A DNA stretch of 64,000 nucleotides from Luteimicrobium xylanilyticum (GCF_009429125.1 NZ_CP045529.1:124001-188000); one strand, 5' to 3'; counted from the stretch's first letter, positions 23,343 through 37,039 are shown. Notes: a model not told the origin generated them from the letters alone. Numbers and translations are program-made.

Positions 23343-25439
23343 GTGCCCCGGATCGCGTCGTGGATCACCCACCGATGGACCAAGTGGATCGTCATCGGCT
23401 TCTGGCTCGTCGTGCTCGCCGTCCTCGGGCCCCTCGCGGGCAAGCTGAGCGGCGTCGAGTCGAACGAGACGAAGAACTGGCTGCCGGCGAGCGCGGAGTC
23501 GACCCAGGTGCTCGACGTGGCTGCCCGCTTCTCCGACCCGGACACGCTGCCGGCGGTCGTCGTCTACGTGCGCGACGACGGCGGGAAGCTCACGTCCGCG
23601 GACCTGGCGGCGGTCGCGGAGGACGCGAAGGAGTTCGGCGGGCGCGACGACCTCGACGGCAAGGTCGTGGGGCCCGTGCCCTCCGAGGACGGCGAGGCCG
23701 CCCAGGTGGTCGTCCCGCTGAACCTGGGCCCGAACGGCTGGGACCAGGCGTCCGACGTCGTCGACCAGCTCCGTCAGGTCGCCGACGACGGCGCACCCGA
23801 CCTCCGCGCGTACGTCACCGGCCCGGCGGGTCAGGCGGCCGACTCGTCGAAGGCGTTCGAGGGGATCGAGTCGACGCTGCTGTTCGCGGCCGCCGGCGTG
23901 GTGATCCTCATCCTGCTGCTCACCTACCGCAGCCCGATCCTGTGGCTGCTCCCGGTGATCTCGGCGGGCGTGGCGCTGACGGTCGCGCAGGCCGTGATCT
24001 ACCTTCTCGCCGACCATGCCGGGCTGACGGTCAACGCGCAGTCGGCGGGCATCCTCACGGTGCTGGTCTTCGGGGCGGGGACGGACTACGCCCTCCTGCT
24101 GGTCGCGCGGTACCGGGAGGAGCTCCGCCGGCACCACGACCAGCACGAGGCCATGGGTCTCGCCCTGCACCGTGCGTCGCCCGCGATCATCGCGTCGGGT
24201 GCGACGGTCGCGCTCGGGATGCTGTGCCTCCTGATCGCCCGGATGAGCTCCACGAGCGGGCTGGGCCCGGTCGCGGCGATCGGCATCGTCGTCGGGCTGC
24301 TCGTCATGCTGACCCTGCTGCCCGCCCTCCTGGTCGCCTGCGGGCGCTGGGTGTTCTGGCCGCGCGTCCCGCACGAGGGCCAGGCCGAGCCCACCGAGAA
24401 CGGCGTCTGGGCCAAGGTCGGGCGGCGGATCGCCCGCGGCCCGCGCCGCACCTGGGTGGTCACGTCGCTGATCCTCGCGGTCTGCACCCTGGGCGTGACC
24501 CAGCTGAACGCGACGGGCCTGTCGACCGCGGAGTCGTTCCGCGGCGAGCAGCCGTCGGTCACCGGCCAGCAGGTGCTCGAGAAGCACTTCCCGGGCGGCG
24601 CGGGCGAGCCGGTCGTGGTGGTGGCGAACGCGGCGCAGGCGTCCGCGGTGCGTGAGGCGTTCGCGCGCACCGAGGGCATCGACGCGGCGACCGTCACGAA
24701 GCCCGTGGTCGCCGACGGCGTGGCCTACCTCGAGGGGACGCTCACGTCCGCGCCCGACAGCCAGGCGGCCTACGACACGGTCGACCGGGTGCGGGACGCC
24801 GTCCACGCCGTGCCGGGGGCGGACGCGAAGGTCGGAGGCTCGACGGCCGTGAACCTCGACGTGCTGCGGGCGTCGTGGAGCGACACGGAGCGGATCATCC
24901 CGCTCATCCTGCTCGTCGTGTTCGTGATCCTCGCGCTGCTGCTGCGGGCGATCACGGCCCCGCTCATCCTCATCGGGACCGTGGTCCTGTCGTTCGGCGC
25001 CGCCCTGGGGGTGAGCGCGCTGTTCTTCCGTCACGTGTTCGGCTACGCCGGGGCCGACCCGTCGCTGCCGCTGTTCGTCTTCGTCTTCCTGGTCGCGCTC
25101 GGCATCGACTACAACATCTTCCTCATGACCCGTGTGCGCGAGGAGGCGGCGAAGCTCGGGACCCGGCGGGGCGCGCTCGTCGGACTGGCGGCCACGGGCG
25201 GCGTCATCACGTCCGCGGGCCTGGTCCTCGCGGGGACGTTCGCGACGCTCGGCACGCTGCCCCTCGTGACGTTCGCCGAGATCGGGTTCGCTGTCGCGTT
25301 CGGCGTCCTGCTGGACACGCTGATCGTGCGCTCGGTGCTCGTGACGGCACTCAACCTCGACGTCGGCCGCTCCATGTGGTGGCCGAGCCGGCTGTCGCGC
25401 GAGGAGCGCAGGTCGGGGGCACCTGAGCCTGTTGCGTGA
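23343..25439 (+). CDS. MMPL/RND-family transporter
   Basis: This 698-aa inner-membrane transporter of the MMPL family is a proton-driven exporter of lipids or hydrophobic molecules. Two repeats each comprise one helix, a large extracytoplasmic loop and five helices, giving 12 helices. The diagnostic GAGTDYALLLVARYREELRR (first half) and GIDYNIFLMTRVREEAA (second half) carry the proton-relay Asp-Tyr pairs. The start is GTG 23343 (PRIASWITHRWTKWIVIGFW); longer upstream frames are open only because of GC content. Closest analogues are actinobacterial MmpL-like or drug-efflux proteins. No accessory gene sits beside it. Confidence 0.93.
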   Translation: MPRIASWITHRWTKWIVIGFWLVVLAVLGPLAGKLSGVESNETKNWLPASAESTQVLDVAARFSDPDTLPAVVVYVRDDGGKLTSADLAAVAEDAKEFGGRDDLDGKVVGPVPSEDGEAAQVVVPLNLGPNGWDQASDVVDQLRQVADDGAPDLRAYVTGPAGQAADSSKAFEGIESTLLFAAAGVVILILLLTYRSPILWLLPVISAGVALTVAQAVIYLLADHAGLTVNAQSAGILTVLVFGAGTDYALLLVARYREELRRHHDQHEAMGLALHRASPAIIASGATVALGMLCLLIARMSSTSGLGPVAAIGIVVGLLVMLTLLPALLVACGRWVFWPRVPHEGQAEPTENGVWAKVGRRIARGPRRTWVVTSLILAVCTLGVTQLNATGLSTAESFRGEQPSVTGQQVLEKHFPGGAGEPVVVVANAAQASAVREAFARTEGIDAATVTKPVVADGVAYLEGTLTSAPDSQAAYDTVDRVRDAVHAVPGADAKVGGSTAVNLDVLRASWSDTERIIPLILLVVFVILALLLRAITAPLILIGTVVLSFGAALGVSALFFRHVFGYAGADPSLPLFVFVFLVALGIDYNIFLMTRVREEAAKLGTRRGALVGLAATGGVITSAGLVLAGTFATLGTLPLVTFAEIGFAVAFGVLLDTLIVRSVLVTALNLDVGRSMWWPSRLSREERRSGAPEPVA

Positions 25440-25499
25440 AGTTACTGGGTGGTACGTTCGCCAGGGTCCGCAGGGCTTGGAGAGCTGAGGGAGACCCCC

Positions 25500-27179
25500 G
25501 TGAACCGTTCGCGCAGGATCGTCACGACCGTCGTCGCCGGAGCCGTCGGGCTCGGGCTCACCGTCACCACCGCCGTCCTCCCGGCGGATGCGCACGGCAG
25601 AGGCGGGGGCGGGCACCCAGGGGGCTGGCCGTCGTCGGGCAGCAGCCAGCAGCTCGCGCCCCGCACGCACTTCACGATGAAGCCTGACGGCTCGAGCGGG
25701 CTCACGCAGGGCGGCGAGGGCATCCCGAACATCGACTCGGTGAAGAAGACGATCGCCGCGTACTACGGCGACCCCGGCACCGGCGTCGCCGACAAGACGT
25801 CCTCGCCGTACATCACCGAGATGGACGGGATCGTCGCGAACGAGCTCCGCAAGCTCCCGAGGCTTCTCGCCGAGGCGAAGCGGCACCACGAGAAGCCGGC
25901 CATCGTCCTCGACAGCGACGACACCACGCTGTGGACCTACGACATGGAGGTCGGGGACATGAAGTTCGTGTACTCGCCGGCCGAGCAGGACGTCTGGGTC
26001 CAGGGCAAGGACCCGTCCAAGCGGTTCTCGGCGACGCCCGCCATGGTGCGGTTCGTCAACACGGCGCAGGCGATGGGCTTCACCATCTTCGGCCTGACCG
26101 GTCGCAACGACGACCAGAAGACTGCCACGCTCGACGACCTCAGCCGACTCGGCTACCAGGGCTTCACCGCCTCGCGCTTCTACACCAAGTGGACCGGCAA
26201 GGGCACCTCGCAGCAGCCGTCGTACATCACCTGCCAGACGTCGTCGTGCACGACCGTCGAGTACAAGGCCCTCACCCGCAAGCACATCGAGGACCTCGGG
26301 TACACGATCACCCTCAACGTCGGCGACCAGTGGTCCGACCTCCAGGGCGGCTACGCGGACCACACCCTCAAGCTGCCCAACCCGACGTACTACCTGCCGT
26401 CGGCCGACCTGCCCGGCAAGGACGAGCCGCAGCTCGCGCCCCGCACGCACTTCACGATGAAGCCTGACGGCTCGAGCGGGCTCACGCAGGGCGGCGAGGG
26501 CATCCCGAACATCGACTCGGTGAAGAAGACGATCGCCGCGTACTACGGCGACCCCGGCACCGGCATCGCGAGCACGACGTCGTCCCCGTACCTGACGGAG
26601 ATGAAGCACCTGACGCAGCGGCTCGCCCCGCAGGTCGCCGCCCAGTGCGCCGTCGGCCGGCTCCTCCACCGCAACCCGGCGATCGTCCTCGACGCCGACG
26701 ACACGACCCTGTGGACGTACGACATGGAGGTCGGGGACATGAAGTTCGTCTTCGACCCGGCCGAGCAGGACGTGTGGGTCCAGGCCGAGAAGTTCGGGGC
26801 GACACCCGGGATGGTGTCGCTCGTGAACACCGCGAAGCGGGCCGGCTGCACGATCGTCGGGCTCACGGGCCGCAACGACGACCAGAAGGCCGCGACGATC
26901 GCGAACCTCGAGAACGTCGGCTACCAGGGCTTCACCGCCACGAACTACTACACCAAGTGGACCGGCGTCGGGGCCTCGCAGCAGCCGTCGTACATCACGT
27001 GCGCGGCCGCCAAGTGCACGACCGTCGAGTACAAGTCGCAGACGCGGGCGCACGTCGAGTCGCGCTCGGGCGGCGGCTACGACGTGGTCGCCAACTTCGG
27101 CGACCAGTACTCCGACCTCATCGGCGGGCACGCGGACCGGGCGATCAAGCTCCCGAACCCGACGTACTACCTGCCCTGA
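25500..27179 (+). CDS. Secreted HAD-superfamily acid phosphatase with two tandem domains
   Basis: This 559-aa exported protein holds two copies of a class B-like HAD acid phosphatase domain. GTG 25500 begins a signal peptide (NRSRRIVTTVVAGAVGLGLTV...ADA). Each domain has motif I DxDxT (AIVLDSDDTTLW, D138/D140; AIVLDADDTTLW, D398/D400), motif II in GLTGRNDDQK and the acidic motif GDQ(W/Y)SDL, so both look active. The domains are exactly 260 codons apart. The first 136 bp of each domain are identical in DNA while the rest has diverged to ordinary paralogue level. A 21-bp stem terminator follows. It probably scavenges phosphate outside the cell. Confidence 0.9.
   Translation: MNRSRRIVTTVVAGAVGLGLTVTTAVLPADAHGRGGGGHPGGWPSSGSSQQLAPRTHFTMKPDGSSGLTQGGEGIPNIDSVKKTIAAYYGDPGTGVADKTSSPYITEMDGIVANELRKLPRLLAEAKRHHEKPAIVLDSDDTTLWTYDMEVGDMKFVYSPAEQDVWVQGKDPSKRFSATPAMVRFVNTAQAMGFTIFGLTGRNDDQKTATLDDLSRLGYQGFTASRFYTKWTGKGTSQQPSYITCQTSSCTTVEYKALTRKHIEDLGYTITLNVGDQWSDLQGGYADHTLKLPNPTYYLPSADLPGKDEPQLAPRTHFTMKPDGSSGLTQGGEGIPNIDSVKKTIAAYYGDPGTGIASTTSSPYLTEMKHLTQRLAPQVAAQCAVGRLLHRNPAIVLDADDTTLWTYDMEVGDMKFVFDPAEQDVWVQAEKFGATPGMVSLVNTAKRAGCTIVGLTGRNDDQKAATIANLENVGYQGFTATNYYTKWTGVGASQQPSYITCAAAKCTTVEYKSQTRAHVESRSGGGYDVVANFGDQYSDLIGGHADRAIKLPNPTYYLP
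25649..25784 (+). repeat. 136-bp direct repeat, copy 1
   Basis: It is identical base for base to 26429-26564, with an offset of exactly 780 bp, inside the double-domain phosphatase gene. It encodes LAPRTHFTMKPDGSSGL and the following ~28 residues. Flanking parts of the two domains differ at many silent sites. Confidence 0.95.
26429..26564 (+). repeat. 136-bp direct repeat, copy 2
   Basis: This is the second copy of the 25649-25784 repeat, at the start of the second phosphatase domain. Perfect identity here next to diverged sequence points to recent gene conversion or a recent segmental copy. Confidence 0.95.
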
Positions 27180-27185
27180 CGAGCA

Positions 27186-27236
27186 CGGAGCCGCCGCGTC
27201 TTCCGGGCCTCACGTCCGGAAGACGCGGCGGCTCCG
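27186..27236 (+). terminator. Intrinsic terminator of phosphatase gene
   Basis: A perfect 21-bp stem (27186-27206 with 27216-27236) with a 9-nt loop starts 7 bp after the stop codon. It lacks a clear T tract, as is common in high-GC actinobacteria. It insulates the rRNA operon. Confidence 0.85.
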
Positions 27237-27463
27237 CGTCGTAGGGACGGTGGTGGTCGGAGGCACCTCGAGGAGGTGCTACGCTAGTGATCCCCCCGGG
27301 CTGTGAGGGACGGACGAGCTGGCTCGCAAGAGCGCGGCGAGGCTGTTCGCCACCGGAGGGCAACCCATCACGAAAGAACCTGGCGCATTTGCGTGCCCTG
27401 GGTGCTGTCGTGACGGACGGATCTTTGTGCGATTTCCGTCCCGCAGATCGAAATCCAGCGGAT

Positions 27464-27493
27464 TTGATCGGCAGGCCGAGAATCGGATAGAGT
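27464..27493 (+). promoter_or_regulatory. rRNA operon promoter
   Basis: TTGATC (27464-27469) and TAGAGT (27488-27493), 18 bp apart, resemble actinobacterial rrn promoters, about 290 bp before the 16S gene. A weaker TACGCT (27280-27285) just after a GCACCTC/GAGGTGC hairpin may mark a further upstream promoter. The rest of 27237-27783 is leader RNA with no credible gene. Confidence 0.65.
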
Positions 27494-27551
27494 TCAGAAG
27501 TCGCCACGGAGAACGCCTGAAAGGGCCGGACGGTGGTGAGCGTCCGTTTCT

Positions 27552-27571
27552 TGAGAACTCAACAGTGTGCT
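27552..27571 (+). other. 16S pre-rRNA processing stem, 5' strand
   Basis: This segment (ending CTCAACAGTGTGCT) pairs with 29541-29560 over about 20 bp with few mismatches, enclosing 16S rRNA. Such stems are RNase III cleavage sites in bacterial rrn operons. Confidence 0.75.
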
Positions 27572-27783
27572 TGATAGTCAATGCCAATGAACTCTTGTCG
27601 GGTTGCTGGTGCTGCTTCGGTGGTGTTGGTGGTCTGGTGGGGGTGTTTTTTGGACGAGAATCGAACCAGTTGGTTTGGTTCTGGCCAGTTTGATTGATCG
27701 CCTGCAGTTTTGTGGGTGTTCTTCGTATGGTTTGTTGACTGTGTCTGGCTCCTTGTGGGTTGGGTGTGGTTGGCGTTGAAACA

Positions 27784-32916
<5,133 letters not shown>

Positions 32917-33021
32917 AACAACATGTCATGTTTCGCGTCCACTGTGCGGTTCTAGAGCCACCGGCACACCCACCCCCGGGACACACACCCCGGGAGGCAG
33001 GGCCCCGAACAGGTTCATAGA

Positions 33022-33140
33022 GTTACGGCGGTCATAGCGAAGGGGAAACGCCCGGTCCCATTCCGAACCCGGAAGCTAAGCCCTTCAGCGCCGATGGTAC
33101 TGCCCTGGTGACGGGGTGGGAGAGTAGGACGCCGCCGAAC
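33022..33140 (+). rRNA. rrf: 5S ribosomal RNA
   Basis: About 119 nt. The 5' end GTTACGGCGG pairs with CCGCCGAAC at the 3' end to form helix I. Internal segments CCCGGTCCCATTCCGAACCC and GATGGTACTGC are typical 5S. It lies 105 nt after 23S and is followed by the operon terminator. Confidence 0.97.
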
Positions 33141-33150
33141 ACCCATTCAA

Positions 33151-33182
33151 CCGAAGGCCACCCCACCCGGGGTGGCCTTCGG
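33151..33182 (+). terminator. rRNA operon terminator
   Basis: A perfect 14-bp stem (CCGAAGGCCACCCC with GGGGTGGCCTTCGG) with a 4-nt loop starts 10 nt after the 5S gene. Confidence 0.9.
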
Positions 33183-33295
33183 CATATCCGCACCCGACCA
33201 GACCGACGGGCTCCACCGCGAGGCCCGGCTCGACGGGCCACGACGCCGGGGCTTCTTCGAGGGCGCCCCGGGGCGTCGTCCGTCGGAGACGCGGC

Positions 33296-33952
33296 TCAGG
33301 AGCCCGAGGTACGCGTTCCGCACTCCGGACAGAAGCGCGCGCTCTCGGGGAGCTCGGCCTCGCATCCCGCGCACGTGGTCGTCCGGGCGAGCGGGGAGCC
33401 GCACTCGGCGCAGAACTTTCCGCCGGACGTGCGTGCACCGCACGACGGGCACGCGGCGACGACGCGCTCGGCCACGTTCGTCCCCCGCAGGAGGTCGGTG
33501 CTCTCGAGTCGCTCGCGAGCCTGCTCACGGCGGGCGTCGGCCTGCAGCCTCGCGAGCTCGTCGTTGAGCTCCGGGGCGCAGCGCACGCACTGGCCGACGG
33601 GCTCGTTCCAGCAGACCTCGTGGCAGACCCAGTCGCCGCACCCGCGGCACTGCGTGAAGTTCGGGGCGATCTCCGTGACGGCCTTCGCGAGTGCGCGGTC
33701 CTTCGCGGTCGAGTTGGTGCCGCGGTTCAGCATGAAGTCGTCCGCGGCGTTACCCAGGTCGCGCAAGGGCCCGCCAACCATGTCGCCGAGGGACCGCAGC
33801 AGGCCGCGGCCCGTGGTCGCGGAGTCCCTCTGAAAGGCCGAGCGGTAGCCGTTGCCGCAGCGTTCGCAGTGGAACTCGAACTGGTAGCCGTTCGTGTTGG
33901 AGAGGTCGGAGTAGTTGTCGGTGAAAGGAATCGCCTCGGTCACCCGGGCCAC
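33296..33952 (-). CDS. Multi-zinc-ribbon protein
   Basis: This 218-aa soluble protein appears to be built around repeated CxxC knuckles: FHCERCGNGY near the N-terminus; CRGCGDWVCHEVCW and QCVRCAPE in the middle; ACPSCGARTSGGKFCAECGSPL and TCAGCEAELPESARFCPECGTRT at the C-terminus. The last two form a double zinc ribbon. The ~50 residues between the first and second groups are helical with NRGTNSTAKDRALAKAVTEIAPNFTQ. The start is GTG 33952, with GTG 33943 possible. Similar stand-alone zinc-ribbon proteins are widespread in Streptomyces and relatives, without assigned function. It lies on the opposite strand to the rRNA operon. Confidence 0.75.
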   Translation of the reverse strand: MARVTEAIPFTDNYSDLSNTNGYQFEFHCERCGNGYRSAFQRDSATTGRGLLRSLGDMVGGPLRDLGNAADDFMLNRGTNSTAKDRALAKAVTEIAPNFTQCRGCGDWVCHEVCWNEPVGQCVRCAPELNDELARLQADARREQARERLESTDLLRGTNVAERVVAACPSCGARTSGGKFCAECGSPLARTTTCAGCEAELPESARFCPECGTRTSGS

Positions 33953-34000
33953 GCTACTGCGACGGTGGCCTGCAGCGACAAGTGCTCCGCGGGGTGAAAC

Positions 34001-34024
34001 CGGGCTCGGTCCCGGTCGAGCCCG
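34001..34024 (-). terminator. Probable original ndh terminator, now separated by the IS
   Basis: CGGGCTCG and CGAGCCCG form an 8-bp stem with an 8-nt loop. On the reverse strand it is followed by GGTTTC. Without the insertion element it would lie about 16 bp after the ndh stop codon. Confidence 0.55.
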
Positions 34025-34089
34025 CTGCGGCCGCCGGGTCTAGGGCGTGTCTCCAAACCGTTTGGTCGGGCGCGCGGCAGACTCGCGGG

Positions 34090-34491
34090 GTGAGTTCGAG
34101 GACGTCGGTGTTGACCGATGAGCAGTGGGAGCGGATCGCACCGTTCATGCCGAAGGCGGGCCCGAAGGGCGGTCGCCCGCACGCGGATCACCGTGTGGTG
34201 ATGGAAGGGATCATCTACCGGTATCGGACGGGGATCCCCTGGCGGGACCTGCCCCGTGAGACCTTCGGCCCGTACCAGACGGTCTGGAAGCGGCATCACC
34301 GGTTCGTGGTGGACGGGACGTGGGACCAGATCTGGTCGGCGCTGCTCGCGCAGGCGGACGCGGACGGGCAGATCGACTGGGAGGTCGCGGTCGACTCCAC
34401 GATCAACCGGGCCCACCAGCACGCGACGAACACGACCCGTCCCGAGCAGGACACGGGGGGCCGCGGCGAATCACAAGAACCGCGACCGTGA
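34090..34491 (+). CDS. IS5-family transposase, N-terminal frame
   Basis: The first transposase frame starts at GTG 34090 (SSRTSVLTDEQWERIAPFMPKAGPKGGRPHAD). It carries the DUF4096-type helix-turn-helix region (IIYRYRTGIPWRDLPRETFGPYQTVWKRHHRF) and the first catalytic aspartate (WEVAVDSTINRAHQHA). It reads into a stop at 34489-34491. The homologous sequence continues in the +1 frame from about 34454, immediately at a run of six G residues (34455-34460). The split is therefore either a programmed frameshift, known in several IS5 subgroups, or a one-base insertion in the G run that has inactivated the element. Confidence 0.85.
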   Translation: MSSRTSVLTDEQWERIAPFMPKAGPKGGRPHADHRVVMEGIIYRYRTGIPWRDLPRETFGPYQTVWKRHHRFVVDGTWDQIWSALLAQADADGQIDWEVAVDSTINRAHQHATNTTRPEQDTGGRGESQEPRP

Positions 34492-34999
34492 GCCTGTCCA
34501 CAACGAACCTGCAGGTCACGGGATCGGAAGATCTCGTGGTGGGCTGACGACCAAGGTCCACCACGCGGTGGACGGTCGGGGCCGGCCCTTGGCCGCGGTC
34601 GTGACCGCTGGGCAGTGTCACGACGGCCAGCAGCTCAAGGCCGTCCTGGCCGACGTCTGGGTACCCCGCGAGGTCGGTCGCCCACGCACGACGCCGGACG
34701 CGTTGCTCGCGGACAAGGCCTACTCGTCCGCAGCCACCCGCGCCGACCTGCGCGCCCGGCGCATCCAGGCCGTGATCCCCGAACGCGCCGACCAGAAGGC
34801 CAACCGCAAGCGCAAGGGCTCCGCCGGCGGTCGGCCACCGGTGACTGACTTCGAGAAGTACAAGAAGCGCAACGTCGTCGAACGGTCCTTCAACCTGCTC
34901 AAACAGTGGCGCGCCCTGGCCACCCGTTACGACAAGCACGCCACGATCTACCGCGGCGCGGTCGTCCTGGCCGCCATCATCGTCTGGCTACGCAGTTAG
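34454..34999 (+). CDS. IS5-family transposase, C-terminal frame (needs frameshift)
   Basis: This second reading frame has no convincing start of its own and continues the transposase. GRSRGGLTTKVHHAVDGRGRPL leads into TAGQCHDGQQL, then LLADKAYSS with the second catalytic Asp and YKKRNVVERSFNLLKQWRALATRYDKHA with the catalytic Glu. The last codons run to 34999, inside the right inverted repeat. To join it to the upstream frame, a ribosome must move +1 (or the G6 run must lose one base in the transcript). If neither happens the element is a pseudogene. Confidence 0.8.
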   Translation, partial: RGAAANHKNRDREPVHNEPAGHGIGRSRGGLTTKVHHAVDGRGRPLAAVVTAGQCHDGQQLKAVLADVWVPREVGRPRTTPDALLADKAYSSAATRADLRARRIQAVIPERADQKANRKRKGSAGGRPPVTDFEKYKKRNVVERSFNLLKQWRALATRYDKHATIYRGAVVLAAIIVWLRS

Positions 35000-35009
35000 G
35001 AGACACGCC

Positions 35010-36422
35010 CTAGGCCTCGGCGTCGGCGCGCTCGGCGTCCCGCTCGGCCTTCGCCTCCTGCTTGGAGTGCGGGACGGCGCGCTTCGGCCGGATCGCCGGG
35101 ACGTCGCCGACGATCGGTACGGGCTTGCGGTTGAAGCGGAACCCGTAGCGCACCGCGAGGCCGGCCATCGTGGTGATCCGGTTGCGCGCGCCCAGGAGCG
35201 ACCCGATGTGCACGAAGAGCCAGACCCACCAGGCCGGGTAAGCCGTGAGCTCGACCATGCGCGACATCCCGGGGACCTTGCGCAGGAACGGGACGGCGTG
35301 CAGGACCGGGAGGTACGCGATGCCCGGGAGCTCGCCGATCGCAGAGCGTCGCCCGATGATCGCGAGCTGACCCTTGTCGTAGTACTCGAAGGCCTGGGTC
35401 GGCTCCCCGGCGATCAGGCGCATGATCTGCTTCCCGACGTGCGTACCGCCCTGGATCGCCGGCTGAGCGAGCTGCGGCAGGTCCTGGGGCCCCACCGCGA
35501 CGTCGCCGGCCGCGAACACGCCGGGCAGCCCCTCGACCTGCAGGTCCGCGCCCGTGCGGATGCGGTTGCCCTTGTCGAGGGGGAGCGACCAGTCGGTGAC
35601 CTCCTCGTGCGGTGCGACGCCCGTCGCCCAGATCGTGAGGTCGGACGGGATCCGGCGGCCGTCGGTGAGCTCGACGGCGTCGGGCATGACCTTGGCGACG
35701 CCCGCACCGAGCATGAGCTCGACGCCGCGGTGCTGGAGCTGGTGGGACGCGTACTTGCGCAGCTTCGGCGTGAACGGCTTGAGGACGTCCTTGCCGCGCT
35801 GCACGACCGTGATCGAGAAGGCCTCGCCGTCGATCTCCGGGTAGGCGGGCATGAGGCCCTGCTCACGGAGCTCGGCGAGCGCGCCGGCCATCTCCACCCC
35901 CGTGGGACCGCCGCCGACGATCACGACCCGTAGCCCGTCGTGCCGGGTCGGGCTCTGCGCGGCCTTCTCGAGACGCGTGAACAGCGTGTCCCGGATCTTG
36001 ATGGCCTGGGACCGCGAGTACATCGAGAACGCGTACTCCTTGGCGCCGGGGGTGCCGAAGTAGGTGGTCGTGACGCCGTTCGCGAGGACGAGGTAGTCGT
36101 AGTCGAGGTTCTCGCCGTTGAGGAGCGTGATGCGCTTCGCCTCGGTGTCGATCTCCATGAGGTGCTCGTGCACGACGTCGACGTTGTGCTGCTTGAAGCG
36201 GAGCGCGCGCAGGAAGTGGGTCACGTCGCCCGGGTTCAGCCCGCCGGTCGCCACCTGGTAGAGCAGCGGCTGGAACGTGTTGTAGACACGCCGGTCGACG
36301 AGGGTCACCCGGACGGGTGCGCCAGCGAGGGCCTTGACCACGTGGATGCCCGCGAAACCACCGCCGACGACCACGACGTGGGGGCGGCTGTCGGGTGCGG
36401 TTCCGGTCTGCGAGTTCGTCAC
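35010..36422 (-). CDS. ndh: Type II NADH dehydrogenase
   Basis: This 470-aa non-proton-pumping NADH:quinone oxidoreductase passes electrons from NADH to menaquinone at the inner membrane face. The FAD motif VVVVGGGFAGIHVVKAL, NADH motif VVIVGGGPTGVEMAGALAEL and quinone-site-adjacent VFAAGDVA...AQPAIQGGTHVGKQI are all present. The C-terminal amphipathic membrane anchor (AYPAWWVWLFVHIGSLLGARNR) is intact. GTG 36422 follows GGAGGG closely. The stop codon TAG is part of the CTAG target duplication of the IS at 34044-35009, so the protein is full length despite the insertion. The native terminator is now 966 bp further away. Confidence 0.95.
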   Translation of the reverse strand: MTNSQTGTAPDSRPHVVVVGGGFAGIHVVKALAGAPVRVTLVDRRVYNTFQPLLYQVATGGLNPGDVTHFLRALRFKQHNVDVVHEHLMEIDTEAKRITLLNGENLDYDYLVLANGVTTTYFGTPGAKEYAFSMYSRSQAIKIRDTLFTRLEKAAQSPTRHDGLRVVIVGGGPTGVEMAGALAELREQGLMPAYPEIDGEAFSITVVQRGKDVLKPFTPKLRKYASHQLQHRGVELMLGAGVAKVMPDAVELTDGRRIPSDLTIWATGVAPHEEVTDWSLPLDKGNRIRTGADLQVEGLPGVFAAGDVAVGPQDLPQLAQPAIQGGTHVGKQIMRLIAGEPTQAFEYYDKGQLAIIGRRSAIGELPGIAYLPVLHAVPFLRKVPGMSRMVELTAYPAWWVWLFVHIGSLLGARNRITTMAGLAVRYGFRFNRKPVPIVGDVPAIRPKRAVPHSKQEAKAERDAERADAEA

Positions 36423-36481
36423 AACCCTCCACGGTACCGGGGTCGGGGGGTGGCTGCGGGCCGCGGGCCACCCGATGTGGC

Positions 36482-37039
36482 TCAGGTCTCGTCGGGGAAG
36501 ACCTCGGCGTCGGCGGTGGGGATCGGCGCCCCGGCGGGCATCCCGACGTCGACGTACTGCTCGTAGTAGGCGCGCCAGCGCTCGCGCGCCTCGGCGGTGT
36601 GCGGGCCGGCAGGTGCGTCGTCGGCGAGATGGGCCTCGAGCTCGTCGAGGCAGACCTCCCATCCCGCCGCGTTGCGCGCGGCCGAGTCGCGCAGGTCGAG
36701 GACGTCGGTGAGCACGAGCCGGGCGGCGGGTTCGCCGCCTCCCGTGGGTTCGCCGTCGGACACCTCGAACCACAGCTCGTCCTCGCCCCAGGTGAAAGCG
36801 AAGGACCGTGGCGGGTCGTACGCGAGGACCTCGCCCCGGGCGGACGGGCGGTTCGGGTCGTCGGTGAGCTCGACGGGGCTGCCGACGTGCGGGCGGTAGG
36901 TGACGGTCTGCGGGAACCAGGTCCGCATGTCGGTGGGGTCGCTGACCGCGCGCCAGACCCGGTCGGCCGTCGCGGGAAGGTCGACGGTGAACCGGACTGC
37001 GACGCGCCCGTCCAGGTCCACCAGGGTGCCGTGTCTCAT
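36482..37039 (-). CDS. SRPBCC (AHSA1-like) family protein
   Basis: This 185-aa Bet v1/START-fold protein has VRFTVDLPATADRVWRAVSDPTDMRTWFPQTVTYRP as the first strand and helix. SARGEVLAYDPPRSFAFTWGEDELWFEVSD forms the central strands, then RLVLTDVLDLRDSAARNAAGWEVCLDELEAHL the long C-terminal helix. This is the classic AHSA1 pattern (ATxxxVWxAxTDPxxxxxWxxP). ATG 37039 is used, with GGGAGG just upstream. It lies 59 bp before ndh on the same strand, so co-transcription is possible, but no functional link is evident. Confidence 0.88.
   Translation of the reverse strand: MRHGTLVDLDGRVAVRFTVDLPATADRVWRAVSDPTDMRTWFPQTVTYRPHVGSPVELTDDPNRPSARGEVLAYDPPRSFAFTWGEDELWFEVSDGEPTGGGEPAARLVLTDVLDLRDSAARNAAGWEVCLDELEAHLADDAPAGPHTAEARERWRAYYEQYVDVGMPAGAPIPTADAEVFPDET

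Larger units (their letters stand above)
34044..35009 (+). mobile_element. IS5-family insertion sequence (966 bp)
   Basis: The ends are GGCGTGTCTCC at the left and its exact complement GGAGACACGCC at the right; beyond that the inverted repeats continue imperfectly. Both ends are flanked by CTAG (34040-34043 and 35010-35013), which matches the YTAR target duplication of the IS5 group. It carries one transposase split over two frames with DDE residues (AVDSTI, LLADKAY, VVERSFNLLKQW). It sits between the zinc-ribbon gene and ndh, with its right duplication forming the ndh stop codon. Confidence 0.93.

Noticed and set aside
23280-27131. A 1283-codon open frame on the - strand
   Set aside because: It is antisense to the MMPL and phosphatase genes, both of which have clear domains and signals.
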